Shown here piece by piece: positions 13,839 to 22,103 of a stretch of 32,049 nucleotides of DNA (positions are counted from its first letter, which is position 1; every line of letters starts with the position of its first letter). The DNA lies in IMG/VR virus record IMGVR_UViG_3300017773_004876, positions 1 through 32,049 of that record, one strand, 5' to 3'. Under the pieces are notes generated by a model. That model was not told where the DNA came from. It saw only the letters and a program-made list of their open reading frames with translations, and made no database searches. The translations under genes were made by a program, and so were the position numbers. This DNA is from a virus.

Positions 13839-14649
13839 GCTCTGCTAATAATTTTTTAACATGTGCTTTCGCAATTGCGTAATCCACAGGTCCAGTTTCG
13901 TCTTCATACTGAACGGGATCATCAACACCCAACTCAATAAACGCTTCAATTCTTTCCACCGATGATGCAGACTTGTAGTCTGAGTTACCGGACGGGTAAG
14001 GTTTGTAAGACGTGTTTGTTCTCTTGTATACTTGTACAAAATCCAGTTCCAATGCATCTATAAGTAATTGTCCATCTTGTAAAATTCCTAATTTATCTGT
14101 ATCTAAGTAAGGAGTAAAGTACCCTACTTTATCAGCTTCCCAGTTACCTAATCTAAAGGCATTATCGTCTGCATCTCTAAACTCTTGTCTACAGTCTGGA
14201 TAAATAGCATGATCACCTGCATGTATTCCTAAAGCAATATCAGTATCATTTCCATTCGCATTTGCAGCAGATAAAGCTACAGCTTGAACTAATGAAGCGA
14301 AAATTTTATTACGATTAGGTACTACAGTAGCTTTCATGTTATCTTCTTCGTAATGACCTTCCGGTACATCTTCTCCTCCTTCTACAAGGTTAGAATTTAA
14401 CAGATTTACTAAACCGTCTAACTTAATAACTTGATAGTTAATCTTGCAACCTCCAAAACATTCATTATCTGAAGGACAAGTTTCATTAATATAATCTACT
14501 AATGATTGTGCTCTTTCAAGCTCTACTCTATGCTTTTGACCGTAATCAAACGATATAGCAGTTACTTGATCATACTCTTTTAAACATCTGAGTAATAATG
14601 TAGAGGAGTCCATCCCTCCGCTTAGACTAACAACAACATTTTTTGCCAT
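13828..14649 (-). CDS. queC: QueC, 7-cyano-7-deazaguanine (preQ0) synthase
   Basis: ATP-dependent conversion of 7-carboxy-7-deazaguanine to preQ0. The 273-residue protein has the PP-loop SLSGGMDSSTLLL (residues 8-20), SFDYGQKH, VPNRNKIFASLVQAVA and GIHAGDHAIYPDCRQEF, all typical of QueC. The C-terminal zinc site is altered: where the family has C-x8-C-x2-C-x2-C before the VER-type segment, this protein has S214, D224, S227 and S230. An insertion at residues 58-68 (CPSDNECFGGC) adds three cysteines. The gene lies about 7 kb upstream of the other modification genes, next to a small gene and the tRNA. Confidence 0.94.
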   Translation of the reverse strand: MAKNVVVSLSGGMDSSTLLLRCLKEYDQVTAISFDYGQKHRVELERAQSLVDYINETCPSDNECFGGCKINYQVIKLDGLVNLLNSNLVEGGEDVPEGHYEEDNMKATVVPNRNKIFASLVQAVALSAANANGNDTDIALGIHAGDHAIYPDCRQEFRDADDNAFRLGNWEADKVGYFTPYLDTDKLGILQDGQLLIDALELDFVQVYKRTNTSYKPYPSGNSDYKSASSVERIEAFIELGVDDPVQYEDETGPVDYAIAKAHVKKLLAEHEQ

Positions 14650-14704
14650 TTCTATAAATATTAAAATTTGCCAGGTATTATAAACGTATAGGCTAACGTT
14701 AAAA

Positions 14705-15001
14705 TTACTTCATCATAGAAGTAATCTTGTCTGTGATATTATTATATGTATCTACATAGGTTTTAACACTTTTATACTCTTTGTTAGAGTTAAGTAACTC
14801 TGTAGCTACTTTTTTTAGAGCGTAAGTAAAGTTACCGGGGTAACATATAGTCTTAATATAAGGTGTATTATTTTCACCTTTAATTACTCTCTCATAAACT
14901 GTATATCCACCACTAGCTGAGTTAGTTATAAAAAAAGGTTCCATTGCAGGATCTTCTATAACTGTATCAGTAGCTGGAATTGAATCTGGTCTTCTTAGCA
15001 T
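14705..15001 (-). CDS. Conserved-looking hypothetical protein (98 aa)
   Basis: 98 residues, mixed alpha/beta appearance: a beta-rich first half (FFITNSASGGYTVYERV, PYIKTICYPGN) and a helical second half (FTYALKKVATELLNSNKEYK). No cysteine cluster, signal or membrane segment. It lies between thioredoxin (10-base gap) and queC (55-base gap) and begins with the recurring AATAAGTTATG start context. Function not recognised. Confidence 0.75.
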   Translation of the reverse strand: MLRRPDSIPATDTVIEDPAMEPFFITNSASGGYTVYERVIKGENNTPYIKTICYPGNFTYALKKVATELLNSNKEYKSVKTYVDTYNNITDKITSMMK

Positions 15002-15011
15002 AACTTATTAT

Positions 15012-15284
15012 TTATTTGTTAATTAAATTTTTTAAATCTTGAGATGAAAGTACACCTGTTTGATTAGCTGTTATCTCAGCATCATTATTATTCAATACAA
15101 TAGTAGCAGGTATCGATCTTATGTTATACTTAGCAGCAAGTCCTGAGGTATCTTTATCTACATCTATTTCCATAAATTTAAACCTATCACTTAATTCCTC
15201 TTTTACTTTATTCCAAGTAGTATCGTACGCTTTACAAGGTCCACACCAAGTAGCATAAAACTTAATTACTGTTTTTGCGCCCAT
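15012..15284 (-). CDS. Thioredoxin
   Basis: A 90-residue minimal thioredoxin. The active site WCGPC is at residues 13-17 and the cis-proline segment is NIRSIPATIVL. It lacks the usual extra N-terminal strand and is shorter than E. coli TrxA (108 residues), as phage thioredoxins often are. Genes for class I ribonucleotide reductase lie about 2 kb upstream, and re-reduction of NrdA is the obvious job. Its ATG lies inside the 3' end of the 56-residue gene upstream (23-base overlap). Confidence 0.95.
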   Translation of the reverse strand: MGAKTVIKFYATWCGPCKAYDTTWNKVKEELSDRFKFMEIDVDKDTSGLAAKYNIRSIPATIVLNNNDAEITANQTGVLSSQDLKNLINK

Positions 15285-15432
15285 AATTGCCTCTTTGATT
15301 GTTTGATTGTTTTTTATAGTGATCCATTTTAGAAAACTTCTTTTTAGGTTTAGAATCTGTAGTACCGGAAGTACTCTTTCTCCACTCTAACCATTCTTTT
15401 AATTGTGTAATTCTTTGTTTAGCTGATGCCAT
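15262..15432 (-). CDS. Small basic protein (56 aa) before thioredoxin
   Basis: A 56-residue frame: MASAKQRITQLKEWLEWRKS, a Ser/Thr stretch, then KPKKKFSKMDHYKKQSNNQR and a short tail. The first part should be an amphipathic helix and the rest is basic and disordered. It overlaps the thioredoxin start and follows a candidate promoter. It fills the 206-base gap between thioredoxin and the Calx-beta gene. Unknown function. Confidence 0.6.
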   Translation of the reverse strand: MASAKQRITQLKEWLEWRKSTSGTTDSKPKKKFSKMDHYKKQSNNQRGNYGRKNSN

Positions 15433-15444
15433 ATTATAACTTTT

Positions 15445-15468
15445 TTATATATATACAATATAAGAACT
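15445..15468 (-). promoter_or_regulatory. Candidate promoter upstream of the thioredoxin group
   Basis: Minus-strand TTCTTATATTGTATATAT in the gap 15433-15490, sharing TTCTTATATTRTA with the elements at 7250-7267 and 27506-27530. About 12 bases further on is AAAAGTTATAATATG at the start codon of the 56-residue gene. Confidence 0.4.
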
Positions 15469-15490
15469 TTTACCCGGGATTCCTACTTAA

Positions 15491-17083
15491 CTAAGCAAAA
15501 GTTAACGGTATTGGAGATACATCGCTTCCTGATCCTATAGTGTTATTAACGTGTGTCCATGTTTCTGGACCGCTACCTAAAGTTACTATCTCACAATATG
15601 CTTCTTGCTGTAGATTAGAACCTGTTCCTGGAGTTTGTCCATGTTGTACACATATTCCATTATATCCTGACCAAGTTACAGTAGAGGTATAGGTGTATGT
15701 ACCGGGTGATACTGTTCCTATATTAGACATTGCTATTTCTATTGGGTCTATACCGTAAAATAACGGATTATGTAAGAATCCAGCATTACATTTTACTTGT
15801 CCTCCTGTCCATACCCTTGGTGTCCCTAACTCAACATCAGCAGTATCTACAGTATAGTTAATTGCTAGTGTTCCAGTGTAAGAACCAGTAATAGTTGTGT
15901 TAGAAATCGTTAAACTACCGCTATTAATAGTTACTCCTCCTACTAAAATACTAGTATCATTTATACTAACGATTTGTGTAGCTCCTCCATTGTCTAATGC
16001 CAATGTCATTGTTTCAGTACCTTCTGTTGTATTATCTGCTACTAATGTAACTATAGTTTGAGCTGTATTTCCATTGACGGTAAAATTACCTGTTAAGTTA
16101 CCTGTAATATCATTACTATCTATACCTGTTATAGTAAATGGCAGTACCGTTCCGTTTGCAACATTAGCTGTAGTAAGAGTAAAAATTACAGTGTCTCCTT
16201 CATCTACTGGAGTAGTAGCTGAAATGCTATAAGTTGCTGCTGGTTGTGTACTAGTATCGTTAATTACTACTGTTTCTGGGTCGCAAGAAAAATCATCTAA
16301 ATCAATAGTTAAAGTCTCCTGTCCTTCTGAGGTAGCATCTGCTGCTATTGTTAGATCTATAGTACCCACTTGGCTAGTAACTATAAAATTACCTGTCAAA
16401 GAGCCGGATGATAAGTCTGATTGTGAAATACCTGTAATTGTATACCCTACTGGTGTTCCTCCGTCTACTCCTGTTGTGCTTAAGGTAATAGTCAAATCAT
16501 CTCCTTCATTTACTGTTGCTTTTGAAGCTGATAGGTTATATGTTCTTGTAAAACCTTCAAATCTACCCCAAAATGCATCAGAAGCTGTATGGGTAAATCT
16601 TGTAACTGTTAATGGGTTGTCAGTAGAAATTAAAGTTCCTCCTGTCTCTTCTGTGTACCATCCATTAAAAGCAGTATAATCTGGATATACAAAGCTTGCT
16701 TGTATAATCATACTAGAAACATTATCAAAATCTACTGTTTGGGATACAGAGCTTGTTGTAGGTCCTGCAGCGATTGGTGAATTAATCTGAACAGTATTAG
16801 TAAGTGAACCAGAATTAGCTACTGTAAAGTATCTTTTACTAGGATTAAAAAGAGTATTAGAAAAACTAGAAGTAACATTAGCACACGAACCTGAGTCTGT
16901 TACTTTAGCCCAAAAGGTATTAACTCCATCTGGGACTGTTACAGTTACTCCAACTCCTGATAATGTAGCAGGTGAAATATCCTCTGCAATTAAATTTGGT
17001 GCGGCAATTGTTGAATGGTATAGTGACATTGAAGTAATATCTCCACCAATCGTGTTTGCATATAATCTTATACTCTTTGACAT
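15491..17083 (-). CDS. Calx-beta-repeat structural protein
   Basis: 530 residues, almost all beta. An N-terminal part with Ig-like or fibre character (residues 1-175) is followed by at least two Calx-beta domains, each starting with a YxxSA-type strand and an acidic EGD turn (NLSASKATVNEGDDLTITLS and YSISATTPVDEGDTVIFTLT) and ending with a TEGTETMTL/SEGQETLTI strand and an INDTS linker. The last about 130 residues form another beta domain. Such proteins decorate capsids or tails of marine T4-like phages and bind calcium or surface sugars. No signal peptide. Located 12 bases after nrdA. Confidence 0.82.
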   Translation of the reverse strand: MSKSIRLYANTIGGDITSMSLYHSTIAAPNLIAEDISPATLSGVGVTVTVPDGVNTFWAKVTDSGSCANVTSSFSNTLFNPSKRYFTVANSGSLTNTVQINSPIAAGPTTSSVSQTVDFDNVSSMIIQASFVYPDYTAFNGWYTEETGGTLISTDNPLTVTRFTHTASDAFWGRFEGFTRTYNLSASKATVNEGDDLTITLSTTGVDGGTPVGYTITGISQSDLSSGSLTGNFIVTSQVGTIDLTIAADATSEGQETLTIDLDDFSCDPETVVINDTSTQPAATYSISATTPVDEGDTVIFTLTTANVANGTVLPFTITGIDSNDITGNLTGNFTVNGNTAQTIVTLVADNTTEGTETMTLALDNGGATQIVSINDTSILVGGVTINSGSLTISNTTITGSYTGTLAINYTVDTADVELGTPRVWTGGQVKCNAGFLHNPLFYGIDPIEIAMSNIGTVSPGTYTYTSTVTWSGYNGICVQHGQTPGTGSNLQQEAYCEIVTLGSGPETWTHVNNTIGSGSDVSPIPLTFA

Positions 17084-17095
17084 ATATATAAATAG

Positions 17096-18811
17096 CTATC
17101 CATCACAACTTAAACAGTCTAAAGATGTTCTACTACCTATATCGCCGTTTATAACTGAATCTGTTCTTAAATAATACAATGTTTTGATTCCTAATCTCCA
17201 TGCAGCTTGGTGAACCTCGTTAATAAACTTAGGTGAATCTGTTGGATCAAAAGCTAAGTTCAATGACTGCGTTTGATCTATGTATTTTTGTCTTGCTGCT
17301 GCTTGTTCTACTAATTGTAGTTGGTTTATTTCTGCAAATGTTAAAAATATAGGTTTATCTTCGGCTGGCATTACATCTTCTGGTAAATTAGCGATAGACC
17401 CTCTATCTTTCATAATTTGATCCCATACTTCTTCTGTATTAGCACCTTTTTCATTAAAATACTTTTCTAAAGCTGGGTTTTTCCTAATAAATGTACCTTT
17501 AGCTGAATTAAATGTATAAACATTTGCTGGGACAGGTTCAATACCTGCTGATACTCCTCCTGCTATAGTACTATTTGAAACAGTCGGGGCTACAGCGAGT
17601 AAATGTGTATTTCTCATACCAGTTCCTCTACACCATACAGGTTCTCCATATTCATCAGCAAGTTTTCTAGAAGCTCCTTCTGCTTTATTTCTAATATCTG
17701 AAAATATCTGATGTGTGAGTGATGTTGCTGCTATTGAATTAAAAGGTATCTTTTTATTTTGCAATAAAGTATGCCATCCTAAAACTCCTAAACCAATTGC
17801 TCTTCCTTTTTTAGCTGATCTATGTGCTCTAGCTAGTGACTCCCTACCGGAAGTTTTACCTAAAAATTCCTCTAAAACACCATCAAGAAAATATATAGCC
17901 GTCTCTACTAAATCTGTATTTTTCCATTCGTCGTACTTAGTTAAGTTAACTGAAGATAGACAGCATATAAAAGAATGTTCTTCATCTGTAAATAAAGTAA
18001 TCTCAGAACAAATATTAGTCATTGAAACTTCGAGGTTATTTTTTTTGTATGCTGCTGGATTGTTATTATTAACATTATCTTTATACATAATGTAAGGTTC
18101 TCCAGTTTCTACTCTAGACTTAAGTATTTTAACCCATAATCCCATTGCCTCCGGTTCTCTATGCTCAAGTTTCTGCATAAAGCTATCATCCACTACAACA
18201 CATTGATGAAGGTTTAGACACTGTCTGTTCGGGTCTCCTTTTGGTCTTCGTATTTCTAAGTACTCCTCTATATCGGGGTGATTAATATCAAGATTAACAG
18301 ATGCTGCTCCTCTTCTTACTGCTCCTTGATTAGTAGCTATAATAGTAGAATCGTATATCTTAGCCCATGGAACAACTCCTTCTGATTGACCGACAGATCC
18401 ATCTCCAATTTTCTCACTTCTGCCTCTAACTCTTGATAAACTAATTCCTACTCCTCCTCCTAAAGAGGTCAGTCTCATTAACTCAGCGTTAGTAAGACCG
18501 ATTCCTCTAATAGAGTCGGGGGTATCGATTCCAAAACATGATATAGGTAAACCTCTATCGGTTCCGGTATTCGATAAAACAGGTGAGGCTAAGTTCAACC
18601 AACCTTTCCACATATAACGAAAAAACTTATTCGCTAAATCAGGTCGATCTAATCTTCTTGCTATTGTATCTGCTACTCTTCGGTAAGCTTTTCTTGGGTT
18701 TTCATCTGGTAGTAAATATCCTTTAGAAATAGTTGCTAACGAAACTTCGTTCATCCATTCTGGATAATCCTTACCTGCTTCCCACTGGGAAGTATCTACT
18801 ATTATGCTCAT
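17096..18811 (-). CDS. nrdA: NrdA, class I ribonucleotide reductase large subunit
   Basis: Reduces ribonucleotides to deoxyribonucleotides with NrdB. The 571-residue protein has the redox pair C92 (SCFGI, E. coli C225) and C284 (CCLSSVNL), the radical site N266, C268, E270 in TNICSEI, the paired tyrosines in TLYYLRT, and the C-terminal swinging-arm CLSC. It starts so close to C92 that the N-terminal ATP-cone is absent, which predicts loss of dATP feedback inhibition through that domain. nrdB lies 9 bases upstream. Identity is certain. Confidence 0.97.
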   Translation of the reverse strand: MSIIVDTSQWEAGKDYPEWMNEVSLATISKGYLLPDENPRKAYRRVADTIARRLDRPDLANKFFRYMWKGWLNLASPVLSNTGTDRGLPISCFGIDTPDSIRGIGLTNAELMRLTSLGGGVGISLSRVRGRSEKIGDGSVGQSEGVVPWAKIYDSTIIATNQGAVRRGAASVNLDINHPDIEEYLEIRRPKGDPNRQCLNLHQCVVVDDSFMQKLEHREPEAMGLWVKILKSRVETGEPYIMYKDNVNNNNPAAYKKNNLEVSMTNICSEITLFTDEEHSFICCLSSVNLTKYDEWKNTDLVETAIYFLDGVLEEFLGKTSGRESLARAHRSAKKGRAIGLGVLGWHTLLQNKKIPFNSIAATSLTHQIFSDIRNKAEGASRKLADEYGEPVWCRGTGMRNTHLLAVAPTVSNSTIAGGVSAGIEPVPANVYTFNSAKGTFIRKNPALEKYFNEKGANTEEVWDQIMKDRGSIANLPEDVMPAEDKPIFLTFAEINQLQLVEQAAARQKYIDQTQSLNLAFDPTDSPKFINEVHQAAWRLGIKTLYYLRTDSVINGDIGSRTSLDCLSCDG

Positions 18812-18820
18812 GTTTTTATA

Positions 18821-19798
18821 TTAAAATGCGTTAGACCAATCTAAATGTCCTTTACTGTAATTTGTTACTCTGTTAGCAAAGAAATCAGTATGTTGTTTTC
18901 CAGCTATAACTGCATCAAACCATTTCATAGTTTTTAATGCTCCTTTATCAATATCTTCTGATGGTACGATTGGTGTGAGACCTAAGTCTGACATTTTAGT
19001 ATTTATTCTATGTTTGATAAAGTTTTTTAATTCTTCCCTACCTAAATTTTCTAGGTCTCCCATTTCAAATACTTTATCTATGAAGTCAAACTCTAATTTC
19101 ATACTCATTCGAGCTGCATCTTCTATTTCGGAAACTAGTTTTTTTGTTTTAAATTTAGGTTCTTCTTTCATTAACGTCCTGAATAACCAACAACCAGCAT
19201 CAGAGTGAAGCGATTCATCTCTAACAGACCATTCTACTATCTGTCCAACACCTTTAAGTTTATTTCTCATCTTAAATGAAAGTAAAACTGCGAACGAACT
19301 AAATAAGTTCACACCTTCTGTAAATGCAGAAAAAATTGCAAGAGACTTAGCTCTTTCATGCCAATTAGCTGTTCCGTCGTCATTATCTCTAACATTCATT
19401 AATGCTTCTATCTTAGCCATGGTAGCTTCATCTTCTAAGAATTCTGAAAAGTTATCTAAACCGAGTTGTTCATTAAGTAAAGAGTATGCTTCAGCATGAA
19501 TAGTTTCAGATGAACCTAAAGTAGTCCCCATCATGATAATCTCAGGTTTCCTAAACCACTTAGTTACTAATGTAGACCAATAATCATTAACAACGGTTTC
19601 TGTTTGAGCAAAACCTTTTAGGATCTGTCCCACAACGTTTTTTTCATGGTCTTTCATATTAGACTTCCAGTCAGTTACATCTTGTGCCATTGGTACTTCT
19701 GTGTGTAACCAGTGTGCTTGTTGTTGCTTTAACCAGTAGTCGTATGCTTGTGGATATTCGAAGGGCTTGTAGACAACTCTTTCTTTTAATAAACTCAT
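18821..19798 (-). CDS. nrdB: NrdB, class I ribonucleotide reductase small subunit
   Basis: 325 residues. The di-metal and radical residues are in place: E68 (where many family members have Asp) in QTETVVNDYW, E98 and H101 with the radical tyrosine Y105 in SSETIHAEAY, E161 in FTEGVNLF, and E195 and H198 in RDESLHSD. The C-terminal tail ends GHLDWSNAF, a plausible NrdA-binding peptide. It is the first gene after a 116-base structured leader and is followed by nrdA. Metal type (iron or manganese) cannot be read from the sequence. Confidence 0.97.
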   Translation of the reverse strand: MSLLKERVVYKPFEYPQAYDYWLKQQQAHWLHTEVPMAQDVTDWKSNMKDHEKNVVGQILKGFAQTETVVNDYWSTLVTKWFRKPEIIMMGTTLGSSETIHAEAYSLLNEQLGLDNFSEFLEDEATMAKIEALMNVRDNDDGTANWHERAKSLAIFSAFTEGVNLFSSFAVLLSFKMRNKLKGVGQIVEWSVRDESLHSDAGCWLFRTLMKEEPKFKTKKLVSEIEDAARMSMKLEFDFIDKVFEMGDLENLGREELKNFIKHRINTKMSDLGLTPIVPSEDIDKGALKTMKWFDAVIAGKQHTDFFANRVTNYSKGHLDWSNAF

Positions 19799-19914
19799 AT
19801 ATCTTTATATATTGTTGGTTGTGTTAGACAAAAATGTCTGCATAAGGTAGTGCTCAGCAGACCTTAATAAATAGATTATATATTCCACTTTATGCTTTAT
19901 TTTTATTAATATTT
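19799..19914 (-). promoter_or_regulatory. Structured leader of nrdB with mutually exclusive hairpins
   Basis: A 116-base gene-free gap. On the minus strand GTCTGC (19862-19857) can pair with GCAGAC (19841-19836), AGACA (19839-19835) can pair with TGTCT (19830-19826) across a TTTT loop, and AAGGT (19865-19861) can pair with ACCTT (19848-19844). The pairings share bases, so they exclude each other, as in attenuators and riboswitches. Upstream is AATATATAATC, a possible -10 box. No known riboswitch class is recognised; regulation of ribonucleotide reductase is the inferred purpose. Confidence 0.4.
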
Positions 19915-21255
19915 TTAAAATAATTTATTCATAGTCTCTCTATCTAAAGAGAATTTAGGTCCTGCATTAGGATCTTCAAGTTCATCATGTGTCATCGCCT
20001 TGCCTTCAAATTCAATACGACCGTTATTGGTATCCATTTTTATATTATATGTCATACCGTCTTGACCGTATCTATTTTTCATAACATGAACTCTTCCTGT
20101 TCCTAATACTTTATCTTCTTTTTGTCTGGATAGTGATATACAAATATCTGCTACCATCATTTTATCGTAACTACCAGCAGCTTTATCTCCTTCAATGACG
20201 CTATCTCTAGCACCCATTCTATTTACTTGTGACGGAGTTAAAATAGGGATCTTAAGTTCTTTTGCTAATCCTTTTGTAGCAATAAATACATCGTCAATTT
20301 CATCTTTTCTTTCTGAGTTTCTTCCTCTAGAAGGAGCTTTTAAGTAATCGACATAGTCAATAATAATAATATCAGGTTTATGATCCATATCCGTACATTT
20401 CTGAATATGTGATTTAATCGTATTGACTGATGCTCCTTTAGGAGGGTATTCTTTTACTATTAGTTTACCTTTGAGGTTATCAACATATTTTTGAACTTCT
20501 TCCCTATGTTCGTTAATCTCATCGATAGTATAACCAGTGAAATAACAATCGAACCTTTTACCCACATAATCTTCTCCGAGTTCCAAAGTGTAATAATTGA
20601 CTTTATAGCCCATCTGAACAGCATGAGCAGCAATAGCAACCATAGTCCAAGACTTACCACCTCCCGGAGAGCCAAAAACAATACCCAAGTCACCAGGTCC
20701 AAATCCACCTTGGATACCATCATTGAAGACAGGCCAAGGAGTAGGAATAGTAGGACGGTAGTTGTCACGATAACGTGTTTCAATATCTTTATTATATTCA
20801 TGTCCAATATTTTTATCCATACCAGCCTTCATAGCTTTTTCAATAGTATTTCTTATACCATCAAAATCACTTTCCTTTAATAAGTCAGCTGAATTAAGGA
20901 TTGCGTTTTTCATTTCTTGATTCTGGCAGAATTTATTAAACTCTTCTTGCACGTATGCTACATCGTCTGTAGATGCTTCGTAAGAGTGTCTTAATTCTTC
21001 CTTAAGTGCTACTTTAAGCACTTCGTTCTCTACTTTCTGTAGCTTTACTTTAAGTACATCCATTGTAATATTGGTATGGTACTTATCAAAATAACTACAT
21101 ACTTCTGAGATAATCCACTTATGTGAATCTGCATCGAAGTAATGATCGTGGAGTACGTCTCTAACATTCAGTAAGAATGTTTTATCGGTAAGGAGCGATC
21201 CTAATACTTTTAGTTGAAATCCTTTTCCGTACTCTTGAAGTCTTTTTAATGTCAT
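19915..21255 (-). CDS. DnaB-type replicative helicase (T4 gp41-like)
   Basis: 446 residues. The N-terminal about 150 residues correspond to the DnaB N-domain and linker. The RecA-like core has Walker A GSPGGGKS (195-202), a Walker B DIIIIDYVDYL ending at D300, and PSQVNRMG, a DnaB motif. It unwinds DNA at the fork. It is encoded with UvsX, ssDNA-binding protein, polymerase and the FEN-type nuclease; no primase domain is seen here. Two cytidylyltransferase genes separate it from the nuclease. Confidence 0.93.
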   Translation of the reverse strand: MTLKRLQEYGKGFQLKVLGSLLTDKTFLLNVRDVLHDHYFDADSHKWIISEVCSYFDKYHTNITMDVLKVKLQKVENEVLKVALKEELRHSYEASTDDVAYVQEEFNKFCQNQEMKNAILNSADLLKESDFDGIRNTIEKAMKAGMDKNIGHEYNKDIETRYRDNYRPTIPTPWPVFNDGIQGGFGPGDLGIVFGSPGGGKSWTMVAIAAHAVQMGYKVNYYTLELGEDYVGKRFDCYFTGYTIDEINEHREEVQKYVDNLKGKLIVKEYPPKGASVNTIKSHIQKCTDMDHKPDIIIIDYVDYLKAPSRGRNSERKDEIDDVFIATKGLAKELKIPILTPSQVNRMGARDSVIEGDKAAGSYDKMMVADICISLSRQKEDKVLGTGRVHVMKNRYGQDGMTYNIKMDTNNGRIEFEGKAMTHDELEDPNAGPKFSLDRETMNKLF

Positions 21256-21286
21256 CTATAACCGTTTTAATGTTCTATTAATATAA

Positions 21287-21709
21287 TTAATTTTTGCCTA
21301 ATAACCAACTAGATGATTGTATTTTATTCCCTAATCCGTCAATTAATTCTATTCCGTACTGTTCACACACTTTTCTTTCTGGAATCGTATCATTATTTTG
21401 ATCTCCACCATTAGCGAAAGCTAATTTATATGTTTCGTGAAACTTACTAAACATTAGTTTTAAACTTTCTACTTGTGTGCTATCTTTATCTACAGAAATC
21501 CAAGCCATATCTACAATAGTTAGAGCTCTAATAATAGCAATTCGTTCTTCTTCATCTTGAAAAAATTTAGATCCTTTTAATTCTCTCTGGTGATCATTAT
21601 TTACAATTACAATTAAAGCATCACCAGCTTCTTTTGCTTTTTCAAATAACTCAAGATGACCTTTGTGCAGCGGATTAAAGTACCCGCTAACTATTATTGC
21701 TTTTTTCAT
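21287..21709 (-). CDS. Cytidylyltransferase-like nucleotidyltransferase (HxGH)
   Basis: 140 residues of the HIGH-superfamily cytidylyltransferase fold. It starts with GYFNPLHKGHLELFEKAK, with intact HxGH (H15, H18), and has the RELKGSKFFQDEEERIAIIR segment and a C-terminal IQSSSW that replaces the usual ISSTK. Resembles TagD-type glycerol-3-phosphate and HldE-type transferases, which couple CTP or ATP with a phosphorylated alcohol or sugar. It overlaps the second nucleotidyltransferase gene by 23 bases. Substrate unknown. Confidence 0.8.
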   Translation of the reverse strand: MKKAIIVSGYFNPLHKGHLELFEKAKEAGDALIVIVNNDHQRELKGSKFFQDEEERIAIIRALTIVDMAWISVDKDSTQVESLKLMFSKFHETYKLAFANGGDQNNDTIPERKVCEQYGIELIDGLGNKIQSSSWLLGKN

Positions 21710-22103
21710 AACTTTCTGCGATTAATTGTTTAAACTTAGTTGTTGACCATCCATGGTCTCTATTCATATAATGAATAGGTATTTTAAGATTATCTCCAGT
21801 AAAAGGTTTATTAATATAATCATCACCTAAGAACCTCAAATCGAATTCTCCTAATTTTAATAAATCTAGTAACTGTTCTTCATACGTATATCTGATAACA
21901 TCATCTACGTACTTAATGCTTTCTAACATTTCTTTTCTTTCATCGGGTGAAAGTATAGGTTTAAGTTTATGAGGTCTCTCTATTGAAGGATCAGTATGTA
22001 AGAGAATAATTAAACAGTCACAGTTTTCCTTCATTTCTTTAAACATCGCAATATACCCTGGGTGTAGTACGTCAAAATTTCCTGCTATTACTCCTTTTAT
22101 CAT
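21687..22103 (-). CDS. Second cytidylyltransferase-like protein (TagD-like, HxGY)
   Basis: 138 residues, same fold as the next gene. The motif is GNFDVLHPGYIAMFKE, so the second histidine of HxGH is Y17. The C-terminal RDHGWSTTKFKQLI corresponds to the TagD RxxGISTT(K/T) nucleotide motif. Two adjacent, diverged copies suggest a duplication with specialisation, or a heterodimer. The HPGY variant may still be active or bind a different nucleotide. Its start is coupled (ATGA-type) to the 44-residue gene upstream. Confidence 0.78.
   Translation of the reverse strand: MIKGVIAGNFDVLHPGYIAMFKEMKENCDCLIILLHTDPSIERPHKLKPILSPDERKEMLESIKYVDDVIRYTYEEQLLDLLKLGEFDLRFLGDDYINKPFTGDNLKIPIHYMNRDHGWSTTKFKQLIAESYEKSNNS

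Noticed and set aside
17715-18095. 126-codon open frame on the plus strand
   Set aside because: Lies wholly antisense to nrdA, whose protein is conserved throughout; no coding features of its own. The same applies to other plus-strand frames (6375-6692, 20491-20880, 10136-10345).
19836-19865. H-type pseudoknot in the nrdB leader from AAGGT/ACCTT plus GTCTGC/GCAGAC
   Set aside because: The two 5' strands share bases and would leave no first loop, so both stems cannot form fully together; described as exclusive hairpins instead.
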